From: Roseovarius amoyensis
GTDB taxonomy: Bacteria; Pseudomonadota; Alphaproteobacteria; Rhodobacterales; Rhodobacteraceae
NCBI RefSeq assembly: GCF_003260265.1
Contig: NZ_QITQ01000006.1
Span: forward strand, 124,001-188,000
Direction of reading: 5' to 3'
DNA: 64,000 bases
Under the pieces are notes generated by a model that saw nothing but the letters and a program-made list of their open reading frames with translations, was not told the DNA's origin and searched no databases. A program made the position numbers and the translations under genes. This document shows positions 1 through 9,952 of this stretch, piece by piece. Position 1 is the stretch's first letter; each line of letters begins with the position of its first letter.

Positions 1-477
1 GTTAAAGATCGCCAGCACCGCGTTGATCAGCGCCAGATAGGAAAACAGCGCCACCAGCGTCGACTCGTCCATCGCGCCGGGCAGGGCCATGGCGATGCTT
101 TGAAACACCAGCGCCAGGAAAAAGCTCATGATCGGGCCGGCGATGGCCATCAGGAATTCGGATTTGGCGCTGGGGGGTTCTTCCTCCATCTCGGCGACGC
201 CGCCGAATATGAACAGCGTGATCCCCTTGATCTGAATATCGTAACGCCGCGCCACGATGGCGTGGGAAAACTCGTGCAGGATGATCGAAACGAACAAGCC
301 CAACGCCCCGGCGATACCCATTGCAACGGCGGTACCGGTCGAAATCCCCTCGATCACAGAGGGGAAATAGCCACCGGCGAGCGACCACACGATCAGGATC
401 GCAAGAATGAACCAGGTCAGGTCCAGGCTGACGCGAAAGCCGAGAATCGTGAACAGGTCGATCTTGTTGGTGAACAT
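1..477 (-). CDS. Site-2 protease (peptidase M50) family membrane protein, C-terminus cut off by the window edge
   Basis: The reverse strand is open from an ATG at 477 to base 1 without a stop, giving 159 codons. The translation begins MFTNKIDLFTILGFRVSLDL and has hydrophobic segments around residues 20-60 and 130-155. The zinc-binding motif HEFSH sits near residue 72 and is followed by a segment ending FGGVAEMEEEP, as in S2P-type intramembrane metalloproteases of the SpoIVFB/YwhC type. Many relatives carry CBS domains after the membrane part; that region lies outside the window. It follows rimO on the same strand with a gap of about 96 bases, so co-transcription is possible. The family is secure; the substrate is unknown. 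Confidence 0.85.
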   Translation of the reverse strand, partial: MFTNKIDLFTILGFRVSLDLTWFILAILIVWSLAGGYFPSVIEGISTGTAVAMGIAGALGLFVSIILHEFSHAIVARRYDIQIKGITLFIFGGVAEMEEEPPSAKSEFLMAIAGPIMSFFLALVFQSIAMALPGAMDESTLVALFSYLALINAVLAIFN

Positions 478-573
478 GGTCTCGCCTTTTCGGGTTGTGC
501 CGCACGGGCGCGGCCTGACGCCATCATGCACACGTATATTGCCATTGCCTTGATACGGGTCAATGACCGCGCG

Positions 574-1947
574 CTAAGGCGTCAGCTGTCCCCACAGGTC
601 GTATTCCGACGCCTCGTCCACCGTAACGGTGACGATGTCGCCGGGGGCGAGGGTATCGGTGCCCTCGTCGATGAAAAGACAGCCGTCGATCTCGGGCGCG
701 TCGGCGCGGGTGCGACAGGTGGCGATGCCGTCGGCGTCGATATCATCGACAATCACCTCTTGTCGGGTTCCGACCTTGGCGGCCAGTTTATCCGCAGAAA
801 TGGCCTGCGCCTTTTCCATGAACCGCTGCCAGCGCTCTTCTTTCACAGGCTCGGGGATATGGTCGGGCAGGTCGTTTGACCGCGCCCCGGCCACGTTTTC
901 GTACTTGAAACATCCCACCCGGTCGAGACGCGCCTCATCGAGCCAGTCCAGCAATGTCTGGAACTCGGCCTCGGTTTCGCCCGGATAGCCGACGATGAAT
1001 GTCGAGCGGAGCGCGATATCGGGGCAGATCGCCCGCCAAGCCATTATTTCATCCAGGGTTTTCGCCGCCGCCGCCGGCCGCGCCATGCGCTTCAGCGTGT
1101 CGGGGTGGGCGTGCTGAAAGGGGATGTCGAGATAGGGCAGGATCAGACCTTCGGTCATCAGCGGCACCAGGTCGCGCACATGCGGATAGGGATAGACATA
1201 GTGCAGCCGCACCCAAGCGCCGAGACTGCCAAGGTCGCGCGCCAGATCGGTGATGTGGGCGCGATGGCCGTTGCGGGTTTCGTGTTTCAGGTCAACGCCA
1301 TAGGCGGATGTGTCCTGGCTGATCACCAGCAGCTCGCGCACGCCGCTTTCGACCAGTTTCTCGGCCTCGCGCAGGACCGCGTGCGCGGGGCGAGAGGCCA
1401 GCCGCCCGCGCATGTCCGGGATGATGCAGAACCTGCACTTGTGATTGCAGCCCTCGGAAATCTTTAGGTAACTGTAATGGCGTGGCGTCAGCCTGACGCC
1501 CGCGGGAGGCAGCAGGTCAACAAAGGGGTCGGGGTCAGGCGGAACGGCCGCATGTACCGCGTCGAGTACCTGTTCGTATTGATGCGGGCCGGTCACCGCC
1601 AGCACCCGGGGATGGGCGCCGGTGATGAAATCGGGCTCTGCCCCCAGACAGCCGGTCACGATCACCCGGCCGTTTTCGCGCAACGCCTCGCCGATGGCGT
1701 CCAGGCTTTCTGCCTTGGCACTGTCGAGGAATCCGCAGGTGTTCACGATCACCGCGTCGGCACCGTCGTAGTCGGGTGAGATGCCATAACCCTCGGCGCG
1801 CAGGCGGGTCAGGATGCGTTCGCTGTCGACCAGCGCCTTGGGACATCCAAGCGAAACCATGCCGATCACCGGCTGGCCGGGGCGGCGGGTCTCGGTCAGG
1901 TGGCTGCGTGCCATATCGGGGCGCAGCTCGGGGGGATTGGCGCTCAT
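574..1947 (-). CDS. rimO: Ribosomal protein S12 methylthiotransferase RimO
   Basis: RimO adds a methylthio group to the conserved aspartate of ribosomal protein S12 using two Fe-S clusters and radical SAM chemistry in the cytoplasm. The 457-aa product has the expected order: an N-terminal UPF0004 domain with cysteines 35 ([12 protein letters not shown]), 71 (NTCGFLDSA) and 100 (VTGCLGAE), then the radical SAM motif CNHKCRFC with C167, C171 and C174, then a C-terminal TRAM region. [12 protein letters not shown] separates RimO from the tRNA enzyme MiaB. The start at 1947 is chosen over an in-frame upstream ATG (2019) because family members begin shortly before the first cysteine motif. The AsmA gene diverges just upstream. 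Confidence 0.93.
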   Translation of the reverse strand: MSANPPELRPDMARSHLTETRRPGQPVIGMVSLGCPKALVDSERILTRLRAEGYGISPDYDGADAVIVNTCGFLDSAKAESLDAIGEALRENGRVIVTGCLGAEPDFITGAHPRVLAVTGPHQYEQVLDAVHAAVPPDPDPFVDLLPPAGVRLTPRHYSYLKISEGCNHKCRFCIIPDMRGRLASRPAHAVLREAEKLVESGVRELLVISQDTSAYGVDLKHETRNGHRAHITDLARDLGSLGAWVRLHYVYPYPHVRDLVPLMTEGLILPYLDIPFQHAHPDTLKRMARPAAAAKTLDEIMAWRAICPDIALRSTFIVGYPGETEAEFQTLLDWLDEARLDRVGCFKYENVAGARSNDLPDHIPEPVKEERWQRFMEKAQAISADKLAAKVGTRQEVIVDDIDADGIATCRTRADAPEIDGCLFIDEGTDTLAPGDIVTVTVDEASEYDLWGQLTP

Positions 1948-2049
1948 GCCGCGCGATATAGACTGTCGCTGCGGTGGCGGCAAAGCGAAAAGGTGTTGTT
2001 GCCGTTCGCGCGCGCGCATAGATTCGTCGTAAACAAAGGGCGGGCGGCT

Positions 2050-4032
2050 ATGCGTTGGATATTTCGGTTAATCGGTCTGTTGCTGATCGTTGCGGTGGTG
2101 GCGGTCGGGTCGCTGCTGCTGATGCCGGGCGACCGCATCGCCAAGGTCGCGGCACAGCAGATTTCCCGCCTGACCGGCCGCGAGGTGACGATGCAGGGCG
2201 ACACCCGTGTCAGCTTTTGGCCGGTGCTGGGTGTGGCGACCGGCCCGGTCAGCGTCGCCAATGCCGAATGGGGGCAGGGCGGGTCGATGTTCACCGCCGA
2301 AAGCCTCAAGATCGGGGTCGAACCGCAGGTGCTGTGGGGCGGCGACATCCGCATCACCGGGTTGGAGGCGACGGACCCGGTGATCAACCTCGAACGCGCC
2401 GCCGATGGGCGGGTGAACTGGGAACTTGGGGTTGAAGGCGTCGCGCCATCGGGCCAGGCGGCGCCGGATGCCGCCCCGGCGCAGTCCGAGGCGCTGGCGC
2501 TGACGCTGGACCGGGCGCTGATCACCAATGCCAGCTTTCGCTATACCGATCACGGAACCGGCAAGCTGACCGAGATGACGGGCATGGATTTCGACCTGCG
2601 CTGGCCCGAATACCGCGGCCGTGCCAGTTTCGACATCACCCTGCGCCCGGCGGGTGAGCCGGTGCGCATCACGGGTCACCTTGACCGGCTCGATGCCTTC
2701 ATCGACGGCGCGGTAAGCGATGTCGATGTGGATGTCAGTGCCAAGGCGGGTGAGGTGCATTTTGCCGGGCGGGCAAGCGCCTCGGCCGCGGCCGAGGGGC
2801 AACTGACCGCCGATCTGAGCGACACGGCGGCGTTCCTGACCGGGCTGGGCCTGCCCGCGCCCGAGATCCCGCCGGGGTTGGGCCGTAGCATTGCCGCGCA
2901 GGCGCAGCTGACCCTGGTCGATGGGGCGCAACTGGCGTTGCGCGACATGGTGCTGTCGCTTGACCGGGGCAACCGCATCACCGGGGCGGCGGATGTGGCG
3001 CTGGGCGGGGACAGGCCGCAGGTGAATGCACAGCTTGACGCCGGGGCGCTTGACCTGTCCGGGCTGAGCGGTGGCGATGACGCAGCGGCCGGGCAGGGCG
3101 GCGGCAGCGGCGGCGGTGCCGCGCCGGCCGGATGGTCGAAAACGCCCATCGACGCCAGCGCGCTGGCGCAGGCCGACGGGCAGGTGGCGTTTTCGGCCGA
3201 CAGCATCGACCTGGGCGATCTGAAGATCGGCAAGATACGCAGCCTGGCCACGCTCGACCGTTCGCGGCTGGTATTCGAGCTGCGCGAGGTGCGCGGCTAC
3301 GAGGCGCTGATCACCGGCAATTTCGTGATCAACAACCGCTCGGGCCTGTCTGTGGGCGGCGACCTCAAGGCCGAAGGGCTTGATGTCGAAACCTTCCTGA
3401 CCGATGCGGCGGACGTGACCCGCCTGACCGGCACCGCCGAGGGGCATGTCAGCTTTCTGGGCGTGGGCGGCACCCAGCAGGCCATCATGTCGAGCCTGAG
3501 CGGCGAAGGTTCGTTCAAGGCCGCTGATGGCGTGATCAAGGGGTTCGATCTGGACAAGCTGATGCGACGGGGCAACCTGACCGGCGGCACCACCATCTTT
3601 GACGAGATGAGCGCCACGTTCAGGATGAATGGCGGCGTTGTGGCCAACAACGACCTGGTGATGAAGCTGCCGCTGGCGCGGGCCGAGGGCAAGGGCACCA
3701 TCGACCTGGGGCAGCGCAGCATCGACTATATGTTTATCCCGGTTCTGCTGGAGGGTGAAAACAGCAGCGGGCTGGCCATACCGGTGCGCATCCGCGGGTC
3801 CTGGGCCGACCCCTCGATCAAGCCCGACCTGGAAAAAGCCATCGACCTGAACTTTGCCGAGGAAAAGGAAGAGCTGAAGCAGCAGGCCGAGGAAGAGGTG
3901 CGCCGCGCCATCGAGGACGAGCTGGGCGTAGAGGTCGAAGAGGGCGAATCGGTCGAGGATGCGCTGGAAGACGCGGTGGAGGAAAAGCTGAAGGACGAGG
4001 TCGAGCGCGGGCTCAAGAGGCTCTTTCGCTGA
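2050..4032 (+). CDS. AsmA family protein
   Basis: This 660-aa protein starts with one membrane anchor (residues about 3-25, [20 protein letters not shown]) and continues as a long periplasmic region, the usual AsmA layout. The early stretch on loss of charge and the repeated beta-rich segments, plus the late region around residues 480-600 ([20 protein letters not shown]), are typical of AsmA/AsmA_2 domains. AsmA-like proteins are bridge-like lipid carriers between inner and outer membrane. A very acidic, helical tail (about residues 600-655, rich in [14 protein letters not shown]) is noticeable. The start at 2050 gives the membrane anchor at the very N-terminus; a GGGCGGGCG purine stretch precedes it. 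The exact AsmA subgroup is not resolved. Confidence 0.85.
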   Translation: MRWIFRLIGLLLIVAVVAVGSLLLMPGDRIAKVAAQQISRLTGREVTMQGDTRVSFWPVLGVATGPVSVANAEWGQGGSMFTAESLKIGVEPQVLWGGDIRITGLEATDPVINLERAADGRVNWELGVEGVAPSGQAAPDAAPAQSEALALTLDRALITNASFRYTDHGTGKLTEMTGMDFDLRWPEYRGRASFDITLRPAGEPVRITGHLDRLDAFIDGAVSDVDVDVSAKAGEVHFAGRASASAAAEGQLTADLSDTAAFLTGLGLPAPEIPPGLGRSIAAQAQLTLVDGAQLALRDMVLSLDRGNRITGAADVALGGDRPQVNAQLDAGALDLSGLSGGDDAAAGQGGGSGGGAAPAGWSKTPIDASALAQADGQVAFSADSIDLGDLKIGKIRSLATLDRSRLVFELREVRGYEALITGNFVINNRSGLSVGGDLKAEGLDVETFLTDAADVTRLTGTAEGHVSFLGVGGTQQAIMSSLSGEGSFKAADGVIKGFDLDKLMRRGNLTGGTTIFDEMSATFRMNGGVVANNDLVMKLPLARAEGKGTIDLGQRSIDYMFIPVLLEGENSSGLAIPVRIRGSWADPSIKPDLEKAIDLNFAEEKEELKQQAEEEVRRAIEDELGVEVEEGESVEDALEDAVEEKLKDEVERGLKRLFR

Positions 4033-4061
4033 CATTGCCGGTCCGGAAAGGATGCTGTGAG

Positions 4062-5486
4062 ATGACGCTTTGCCCCGCCGATGACGGCTTTGTCGCCCGC
4101 CTGTGCGACCTGTTGCCCGCCGCCGCCCTGCGCGAGATCGCACCGGCCTATCTGGAAGAGCCGCGCGGCCGCTGGACCGGCAGGGCGGGCGTGGTGGTGG
4201 CCCCCGGCAGCACCGAAGAGGTGGCGACAGCCATCCGCGCGGCGGCAGAGGCGCGGGTGCCGGTGGTGCCCTATGGCGGCGGCACGGGCCTGGTGGGCGG
4301 GCAGGTCATGCCCGACGGGCCGGCGCCGATGATCCTCAGCCTGGAACGCATGCGCAAGGTGCGCGGCATCTGGCCCGAGGAAAACGTGATCGAGGTCGAG
4401 GCCGGTGCGATCCTGTCGGATGTGCACGACGCCGCGGCGGGTTGCGGGCGTCTTTTCCCGCTGTCGATCGCAAGCAAGGGCAGCGCGCGCATCGGCGGGC
4501 TGCTGGCGACCAATGCCGGCGGTGTCAACGTGCTGCGTTATGGCAATGCCCGCGACCTGTGCCTGGGGCTAGAGGCAGTGATGCCCGACGGGCAGGTCTT
4601 TCACGGCCTGCGGCGGCTGAGAAAGGACAACACCGGTTATGACCTGCGCAACCTGCTGGTCGGGTCCGAGGGCACGCTGGGGGTGATCACCGCCGCCACG
4701 CTCAAGCTGTACCCGCGCCCGGTGGGCGAGGGCACCGCGCTGCTGGCCACCGCCGGGCCCGGCGCGGCGCTGAGCCTGCTGGAGATGGCGCGTGACCACA
4801 TGGGCGAAGGGATTTCGGCGTTCGAGCTGATGCACCGCACCGGGTTCGATTTCCTGGCCGAAACTCTGCCCGACACCCGCCTGCCCTTTGCCGAGCCCCC
4901 CGAATGGTCGGTGCTGATCGACATCGGGCTGGCGCGCGGGCTGGACCCGGCGGCGGCGCTGGAGACGCTTTTCGCCGAAGCGTACAAGGCCGGGCTGGTG
5001 CAGGATGGGCTGGTCGCGCAATCGCAGGCGCAGCGGCACGACTTCTGGGAGGTGCGAGAGCGCATCCCCGAGGCCAACCGCAGTGTCGGCGCAATCAGCT
5101 CGCACGACATTTCGCTGCCGTTGGGCGCGATTGCCGAGTTCATCGAACAGGGCAACGCCGCCATCGCCGCGCTGGGGCCGTTCCGCATCAACTGTTTCGG
5201 GCATCTGGGCGACGGCAACCTGCATTTCAACGTGTTCCCGCCCCGTGGGCAGTCGCGCGACGGCTATGCCGGGCAGCGCGATGACATCAAGCGCACGGTG
5301 CATGACCTGGTGCACGCGATGGGCGGTTCGGTCAGCGCCGAGCACGGTATCGGGCGGCTCAAGGTTGGCGATCTGGAACGCTATGGCGATCCGGCCAAGC
5401 TGTCGGCGATGCGTGCAATCAAGGCCGCGCTCGACCCTGCGGGCATCATGAACCCCGGTGCGGTGCTGCGTGCGGACCCAAGATAG
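4062..5486 (+). CDS. FAD-binding oxidoreductase of the GlcD / D-2-hydroxyglutarate dehydrogenase type
   Basis: The 474-aa product has an N-terminal PCMH-type FAD domain (PYGGGTGLVGGQVMP near residue 74; TNAGGVNVLRYGN and GSEGTLGVIT further on) and a C-terminal FAD-linked oxidase domain with the metal and substrate motif GHLGDGNLHFN near residue 380, followed by SAEHGIGRLK. This pattern fits D-lactate, glycolate or D-2-hydroxyglutarate dehydrogenases, which oxidise 2-hydroxy acids and pass electrons on. The start at 4062 follows the purine-rich GGAAAGG; an ATG at 4052 is followed at once by a stop. It lies 29 bases after the AsmA gene. Which 2-hydroxy acid is used cannot be read from sequence. 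Confidence 0.85.
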   Translation: MTLCPADDGFVARLCDLLPAAALREIAPAYLEEPRGRWTGRAGVVVAPGSTEEVATAIRAAAEARVPVVPYGGGTGLVGGQVMPDGPAPMILSLERMRKVRGIWPEENVIEVEAGAILSDVHDAAAGCGRLFPLSIASKGSARIGGLLATNAGGVNVLRYGNARDLCLGLEAVMPDGQVFHGLRRLRKDNTGYDLRNLLVGSEGTLGVITAATLKLYPRPVGEGTALLATAGPGAALSLLEMARDHMGEGISAFELMHRTGFDFLAETLPDTRLPFAEPPEWSVLIDIGLARGLDPAAALETLFAEAYKAGLVQDGLVAQSQAQRHDFWEVRERIPEANRSVGAISSHDISLPLGAIAEFIEQGNAAIAALGPFRINCFGHLGDGNLHFNVFPPRGQSRDGYAGQRDDIKRTVHDLVHAMGGSVSAEHGIGRLKVGDLERYGDPAKLSAMRAIKAALDPAGIMNPGAVLRADPR

Positions 5487-5568
5487 CCGCGCGCAAACGA
5501 TCTTAGCCCTAGAAAGCAGGCGCACCTTAGCCTAACTTGAACCGGTCAGGCGATTGGTTAGGGTAGGC

Positions 5569-5652
5569 ATGTCGGAAACCGGGCTTCAGAAACTCGCCTT
5601 TGTCCTGCTCGTCATTCTTATCCTCTACGTGTCTGTCGCGGGGGGGCTCTAG
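5569..5652 (+). CDS. 27-residue single-pass membrane peptide at the head of the XpaC-TelA cluster
   Basis: A short frame too small for ordinary gene callers reads MSETGLQKLAFVLLVILILY and continues VSVAGGL before a TAG. Residues 9-24 form one hydrophobic helix; only a few polar residues flank it. Its stop codon (5650-5652) is directly followed by the ATG of xpaC at 5653, with no spacer, which suggests translational coupling. GGTTAGGGTAGG lies just upstream of the ATG and may act as the ribosome site. Third-position composition fits coding sequence. I do not recognise a family. The adjacency argues that it is real and part of the cluster, but no similarity evidence was available. Confidence 0.55.
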   Translation: MSETGLQKLAFVLLVILILYVSVAGGL

Positions 5653-6570
5653 ATGGCGCGGCGCTATGGCGGCAAGTTCAGCCCCGACGGGCAGGACGGA
5701 CCGGATGGACCGACCGATCCCGGCCATGTGACTGACCCAGGTGCCTATCGCGGTGCGGTGCGTACCCGCGCGGGCGGGCGGGTGAACCTGCTGTTTCTGG
5801 CCCCGCTGCCGCTGATCTGGGCGGCGTTCACATCCGGCCCGACCGGGCTGGTGCTGAACCTTGCGGCGCTGGGGTTACTGCTGCTGGCGGCCTGGCTGAC
5901 GCGCGAGGGCCTGCGCGCGCAAGAGGCCTATGAGGCACGCAAGGTCGCCCGCCGCCCCGCCTTTCCGCGCAAGATCGCCGGCAGCATTGCCACCGGCCTG
6001 GGGCTGGGCCTGGCCGGTTTCGCCGCTGCCGGCGGGGCGTTCGAGCCGGTGATCTATGCGGTGGTGGGTGCGGCGCTGCATGTGATGGCCTTTGGGCTCG
6101 ACCCGCTTCGCGACAAGGGGATGGAGGGGATAGACGCCTTTCAGACCGACCGCGTGGCGCGTGCGGTGGACAAGGCCGAAAGCTATCTCAAGGCGATGGC
6201 GGATGCGGTCCGGCGTGCCGGCGATCGTCAGGCCGAGGGCCGGGTAGAGCGGTTTCAGGCCAGCGTGCGCGAAATGCTGCGCACGGTGGAAAACGACCCC
6301 CGCGACCTGACAGCGGCGCGCAAGTACCTGACCGTCTATCTGATGGGCGCACGCGACGCGACGGCCAAGTTCGCGGACATCTACGCCCATTCACGCGACG
6401 CCACGGCGCGCGAAAACTATTTCGCGCTGCTGAGCGATCTGGAAGGGAATTTTGCTGCCAAGACGCGGGCGCTGCTCGACGACGATACCTCGGATCTGGA
6501 GGTCGAGATCGAGGTTCTGCGCGACCGCCTGAAGCGCGAGGGCATTCGCCCCGCCACCCCCAAGGAATAA
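5653..6570 (+). CDS. XpaC-like protein (5-bromo-4-chloroindolyl phosphate hydrolysis family)
   Basis: The 305-aa product has a polar, Pro/Gly/Asp-rich N-terminus (residues 1-45), two pairs of hydrophobic segments (about 46-82 and 104-145), and a helical C-terminal half that is rich in Arg and Glu. The second half (KAESYLKAMADAVRRAGD, then a four-helix pattern ending FAAKTRALLDDDTSDLEVEI) is typical of the XpaC family. Despite the historical name, enzymatic activity is not established for the family; its usual partner is TelA, and here TelA follows 12 bases downstream. The ATG directly abuts the stop of a 27-codon frame. A scaffold or membrane-linked stress role is inferred from the partnership only. 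Confidence 0.82.
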   Translation: MARRYGGKFSPDGQDGPDGPTDPGHVTDPGAYRGAVRTRAGGRVNLLFLAPLPLIWAAFTSGPTGLVLNLAALGLLLLAAWLTREGLRAQEAYEARKVARRPAFPRKIAGSIATGLGLGLAGFAAAGGAFEPVIYAVVGAALHVMAFGLDPLRDKGMEGIDAFQTDRVARAVDKAESYLKAMADAVRRAGDRQAEGRVERFQASVREMLRTVENDPRDLTAARKYLTVYLMGARDATAKFADIYAHSRDATARENYFALLSDLEGNFAAKTRALLDDDTSDLEVEIEVLRDRLKREGIRPATPKE

Positions 6571-6582
6571 GGATTCAAACCC

Positions 6583-7782
6583 ATGTCGGAAAACATTCGT
6601 CAAAAAGCCCAGGCCACGCTGGCCGAGGTCGAGGAAGTGAGCCGCGCGATCCTGCCCGAACCCGTTGACGCCAACGCCGTGGTCCCGCTGGAGGCCGCCG
6701 ACGAAGGGCAGTCGCGCGAGATCGCCGCGCGGATGCAGGAAATCGACATGGGCGACACCAACTCGATCGTCGCCTTCGGGTCGCGCGCGCAGGCGGGATT
6801 GCAGGAAATATCTCAGTCGATGCTGGCCGGGGTTCGCAACAAGGATGTCGGCCCCGCCGGCGACAGCCTGCGCAACATCGTCACCACCATCCGCGGCTTT
6901 TCGGTTTCCGAGCTGGACGTGCGGCGCAAGCGCAGCTGGTGGGAACGGCTGTTGGGCCGGGCCGCACCTTTTGCCAAGTTCACCGCCCAGTTCGAAACCG
7001 TGCAGACCCAGATCGACAAGATCACCGACGAGCTGCTGCACCACGAACATACGCTACTCAAGGATATCAAGTCGCTCGACAAGCTGTATGAAAAGACGCT
7101 TGAATTCTATGACGAACTGGCGCTTTACATCGCCGCGGGCGAGGCCAAGCTGAAGGACCTCGACGGAACCGAGATTCCCGCCAAGCAGGCCGAGGTCGAG
7201 GCGGCACCCGAGCAGGACCAGGTGATGCAGGCGCAGCAGCTGCGCGACCTGCGCGCGGCGCGCGACGACCTGGAACGCCGGGTTCACGACCTGAAACTGA
7301 CGCGGCAGGTGACGATGCAGTCGCTGCCCTCGATCCGGCTGGTGCAGGAAAACGACAAGAGCCTTGTGACCAAGATCAACTCGACCCTGGTCAACACCGT
7401 GCCGCTTTGGGAAACGCAGCTTGCCCAGGCGGTGACGATCCAGCGCAGCGCCGAGGCCGCGGCGGCGGTGCGCGATGCCAACGACCTGACCAACGAATTG
7501 CTGACCGCGAATGCCCAGAACCTGCGCGAAAGCAACAAGATGATCCGCGAGGAAATGGAGCGTGGCGTCTTTGACATCGAGGCCATCAAAAAGGCCAACG
7601 CCGACCTGATCGGCACCATCGAGGACAGCCTGCGCATCGCCGACGAAGGCAAGGCGCGTCGCGCCGCCGCCGAGGAGGAGCTCAAGAAGATGGAGCGCGA
7701 GCTGCGCGACACGCTGGCCGCCGCCAAGGCGCGGGGCGACGGGACCGGCGACAATGCCGGCACCGCCGTGCCCGGCAACTGA
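6583..7782 (+). CDS. TelA-like toxic anion resistance protein
   Basis: A 399-aa, almost entirely helical and highly charged protein without membrane segments. The central region shows the TelA hallmarks: GLQEISQSMLAGVRNKDVG near residues 66-85, then KRSWWERLLG, then a long helical stretch containing PSIRLVQENDKSLVTKINS near residue 245, and a coiled-coil C-terminus (residues 300-385). TelA/KlaA proteins are associated with tellurite and other toxic anion or membrane stress, but the molecular activity is unknown. It sits 12 bases after xpaC, the common genomic pairing. The last 20 residues (GDGTGDNAGTAVPGN) are low complexity. Confidence 0.88.
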   Translation: MSENIRQKAQATLAEVEEVSRAILPEPVDANAVVPLEAADEGQSREIAARMQEIDMGDTNSIVAFGSRAQAGLQEISQSMLAGVRNKDVGPAGDSLRNIVTTIRGFSVSELDVRRKRSWWERLLGRAAPFAKFTAQFETVQTQIDKITDELLHHEHTLLKDIKSLDKLYEKTLEFYDELALYIAAGEAKLKDLDGTEIPAKQAEVEAAPEQDQVMQAQQLRDLRAARDDLERRVHDLKLTRQVTMQSLPSIRLVQENDKSLVTKINSTLVNTVPLWETQLAQAVTIQRSAEAAAAVRDANDLTNELLTANAQNLRESNKMIREEMERGVFDIEAIKKANADLIGTIEDSLRIADEGKARRAAAEEELKKMERELRDTLAAAKARGDGTGDNAGTAVPGN

Positions 7783-7790
7783 GGCCGGCC

Positions 7791-8747
7791 TTGTACGGGC
7801 GGCGCAACCAGGTACTGCGCCGGGCCGGGGCGGTGTGCGCCCTGGCCGGGGTTCTGGTACTTGCGGCCTGCGTCGAAACACAGCCGCCACAGCGCCCCCC
7901 GTCGAACAGACCCGAGGCCCAGGTGGCGCGGCAAGCACCGTCGCCCCGCAGCGCCGCGCTGACGCGCTATTATTCCCGTCTGCAGTCGCATCTGCTGGCG
8001 CAGGGTCTGTTGCGCACCGATGGCGGCGGCATCGATACCCCCTACGGCGCCGAGGACGTGGCCCGCAATTTCGAACGTATTGCGTTCTATGACGAATATG
8101 TAAGCGGCGGTGGCCTGCGGGCGTCGCGCGACGGGCCGGGCGTGCTGCGCCGCTGGCAGGCGCCGGTGCGCATCGGGGTCGAGTTCGGCGCCAACGTCCC
8201 GCAGGAGATGCGCGACAGCGATCGCGCGGCGGTGGCGGCCTATGCCGATCGGCTGGCGCGCGTGACCGGGCACCCGATCAGGGCGGTGGATCATGGCGCC
8301 AATTTCCACGTCATCTTTGCGTCCGAGGACGACCGCGAATGGACGGTCGCCCGCGTGCGTGCGCTGGCGCCCTCGATCGGCCCGGCAACGCTGAGCCTCG
8401 TGGCCAACCCGCCGCGCAGCATCTATTGCATGGTGCTGACTCTCGTTGGCTCTGGCCAGGGGGATACCTATGGCAAGGCGGTCGCGCTGATCCGGACCGA
8501 ACAGCCGGAGCTGATGCGCCAGGCCTGCATTCACGAAGAAGTGGCGCAGGGGCTGGGGCTGGGGAACGACAGCGCCACGGCGCGGCCTACGATCTTTAAC
8601 GACGACGAGGAATTCGCGTTCCTGACCAGCCATGATGAGGATTTGCTGAGCCTGCTGTACCATCCCGCGCTGCGGCCGGGGATGACGCTGGACGAGGCGC
8701 GCCCGATCATCCGCCGCATCCTTTTGGGTCCGGCGGGGGCGATGTGA
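7791..8747 (+). CDS. DUF2927 domain lipoprotein
   Basis: The 318-aa product begins with a lipoprotein signal: basic n-region (RRNQVLRR), hydrophobic stretch and lipobox LAAC at about residues 24-27, so it should be secreted and lipid-anchored. The mature part carries the DUF2927 core; the C-terminal segment QACIHEEVAQGLGLGNDS, then FNDDEEFAFLTSHDEDLL, resembles zincin-type peptidases in having HEE(x)xQ spacing, but a complete HExxH is absent. The start is a TTG at 7791, needed to give a full n-region; a GTG at 7833 is an alternative. It lies 8 bases after telA, so it is in the same transcription unit. The function is unknown; a cell-envelope role is inferred from the signal. Confidence 0.82.
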   Translation: MYGRRNQVLRRAGAVCALAGVLVLAACVETQPPQRPPSNRPEAQVARQAPSPRSAALTRYYSRLQSHLLAQGLLRTDGGGIDTPYGAEDVARNFERIAFYDEYVSGGGLRASRDGPGVLRRWQAPVRIGVEFGANVPQEMRDSDRAAVAAYADRLARVTGHPIRAVDHGANFHVIFASEDDREWTVARVRALAPSIGPATLSLVANPPRSIYCMVLTLVGSGQGDTYGKAVALIRTEQPELMRQACIHEEVAQGLGLGNDSATARPTIFNDDEEFAFLTSHDEDLLSLLYHPALRPGMTLDEARPIIRRILLGPAGAM

Positions 8748-8767
8748 GATAAGGGGAGACTTTCAAT

Positions 8768-9907
8768 ATGGGCATTTTCGATTTTCTGAGCGGCGAGTTC
8801 ATCGACGTCATCCACTGGACCGATGACACCCGCGACACCATGGTCTGGAGGTTCGAGCGCGAAGGCCATGAAATCAAGTACGGCGCCAAGCTGACGGTGC
8901 GAGAGGGGCAGGCGGCGGTCTTTGTGCACGAGGGGCAGCTGGCGGACGTGTTCACGCCGGGGCTTTACATGCTCGAAACCAACAACATGCCAGTGATGAC
9001 CACGCTGCAGCACTGGGATCACGGTTTCAAATCGCCGTTTAAGTCCGAGATCTATTTTGTCAGCACCACCCGGTTCAACAACCTCAAATGGGGTACAAAG
9101 AACCCGATCATGCTGCGCGATCCCGAATTCGGGCCGACCCGCATCCGCGCCTATGGCACCTATTCGGTGCGCGTGGTCGATCCGGCGCGCTTTTTGACCG
9201 AGATCGTCGGCACAGATGGCGAATTCACCATGGACGAGATATCGTTCCAGATCCGCAATATCATCGTGCAGGCGTTTTCGCGCACCATCGCCGGCAGCGG
9301 CATTCCGGTGCTGGACATGGCCGCCAACACCGCCGACCTGGGCAAGCTGATCGCGGCGGAAATCTCTGGCGTGGTGGCCGAATACGGGCTGGCAATCCCC
9401 GAATTCTATATCGAGAACATCTCGCTTCCACCGGCGGTAGAGGCGGCGCTGGACAAGCGCACCTCGATGGGGCTGGCGGGCGACCTGGGCAAGTTCACCC
9501 AGTATTCGGCGGCCGAGGCGATGACCGCGGCGGCCCAGAACCCGGGCGGCGCCGGGGCCGGTATCGGTGCCGGGCTGGGGCTGGGCATGGGCGTGGGCAT
9601 GGCCCAGCAGATGGCGGGCGGCGCCGGGCCGTGGGGCGCGCGACCTGCTGTGCCTGCTGCCGCGCCGGTCGCTGCGCCGGTCGCGCCGCCGCCGCCCCCG
9701 GTCGAACATGTCTGGCACATCGCCGAGGATGGCAAGACCCACGGCCCCTATTCCAAGGCGACGCTGGGCCGGATGGCGGGCGAGGGTAAACTCAGCCGTG
9801 ATACCCATGTCTGGACCGCCGGTCAGGACGGCTGGAAACTGGCCGAGGATGTGGCGGAACTGGCGCAGCTTTTCACCATTCTGCCGCCGCCGCCGCCGGG
9901 GGCGTGA
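8768..9907 (+). CDS. SPFH-domain protein with C-terminal GYF_2 domain
   Basis: Residues 1-230 form an SPFH/Band-7-type domain of the virion-core-protein or YdjI kind (DFLSGEFIDVIHWTDDTRDT at the start; FGPTRIRAYGTYSVRVVDPA in the middle). A Gly/Ala/Met/Pro linker follows at about 245-310, rich in GAGAGIGAGLGLGMG. The C-terminus (about 318-375, VWHIAEDGKTHGPYSKATLG) is a GYF_2 domain, a small fold that usually binds proline-rich peptides. SPFH proteins form large membrane-associated rings or scaffolds. It follows the DUF2927 lipoprotein gene by 20 bases with AAGGGGAG as ribosome site. A membrane micro-domain scaffold for the XpaC/TelA products is a plausible inference. Confidence 0.87.
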   Translation: MGIFDFLSGEFIDVIHWTDDTRDTMVWRFEREGHEIKYGAKLTVREGQAAVFVHEGQLADVFTPGLYMLETNNMPVMTTLQHWDHGFKSPFKSEIYFVSTTRFNNLKWGTKNPIMLRDPEFGPTRIRAYGTYSVRVVDPARFLTEIVGTDGEFTMDEISFQIRNIIVQAFSRTIAGSGIPVLDMAANTADLGKLIAAEISGVVAEYGLAIPEFYIENISLPPAVEAALDKRTSMGLAGDLGKFTQYSAAEAMTAAAQNPGGAGAGIGAGLGLGMGVGMAQQMAGGAGPWGARPAVPAAAPVAAPVAPPPPPVEHVWHIAEDGKTHGPYSKATLGRMAGEGKLSRDTHVWTAGQDGWKLAEDVAELAQLFTILPPPPPGA

Positions 9908-9952
9908 CGCCGGGGCGGGTAGACCCGACGCGACCACAGCGAGGAGGTACAG

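Noticed and set aside
2068-4143. Long open frame (691 codons) on the reverse strand opposite the AsmA and FAD dehydrogenase genes
   Set aside because: It is a GC-skew shadow: the codon pattern and motifs on the forward strand are clear (AsmA), while the reverse translation is rich in Arg/His/Gln and matches no family.
7791-8747. DUF2927 protein as an active zinc protease
   Set aside because: A HEE motif is present but a full HExxH zinc site is not, so peptidase activity was not claimed.
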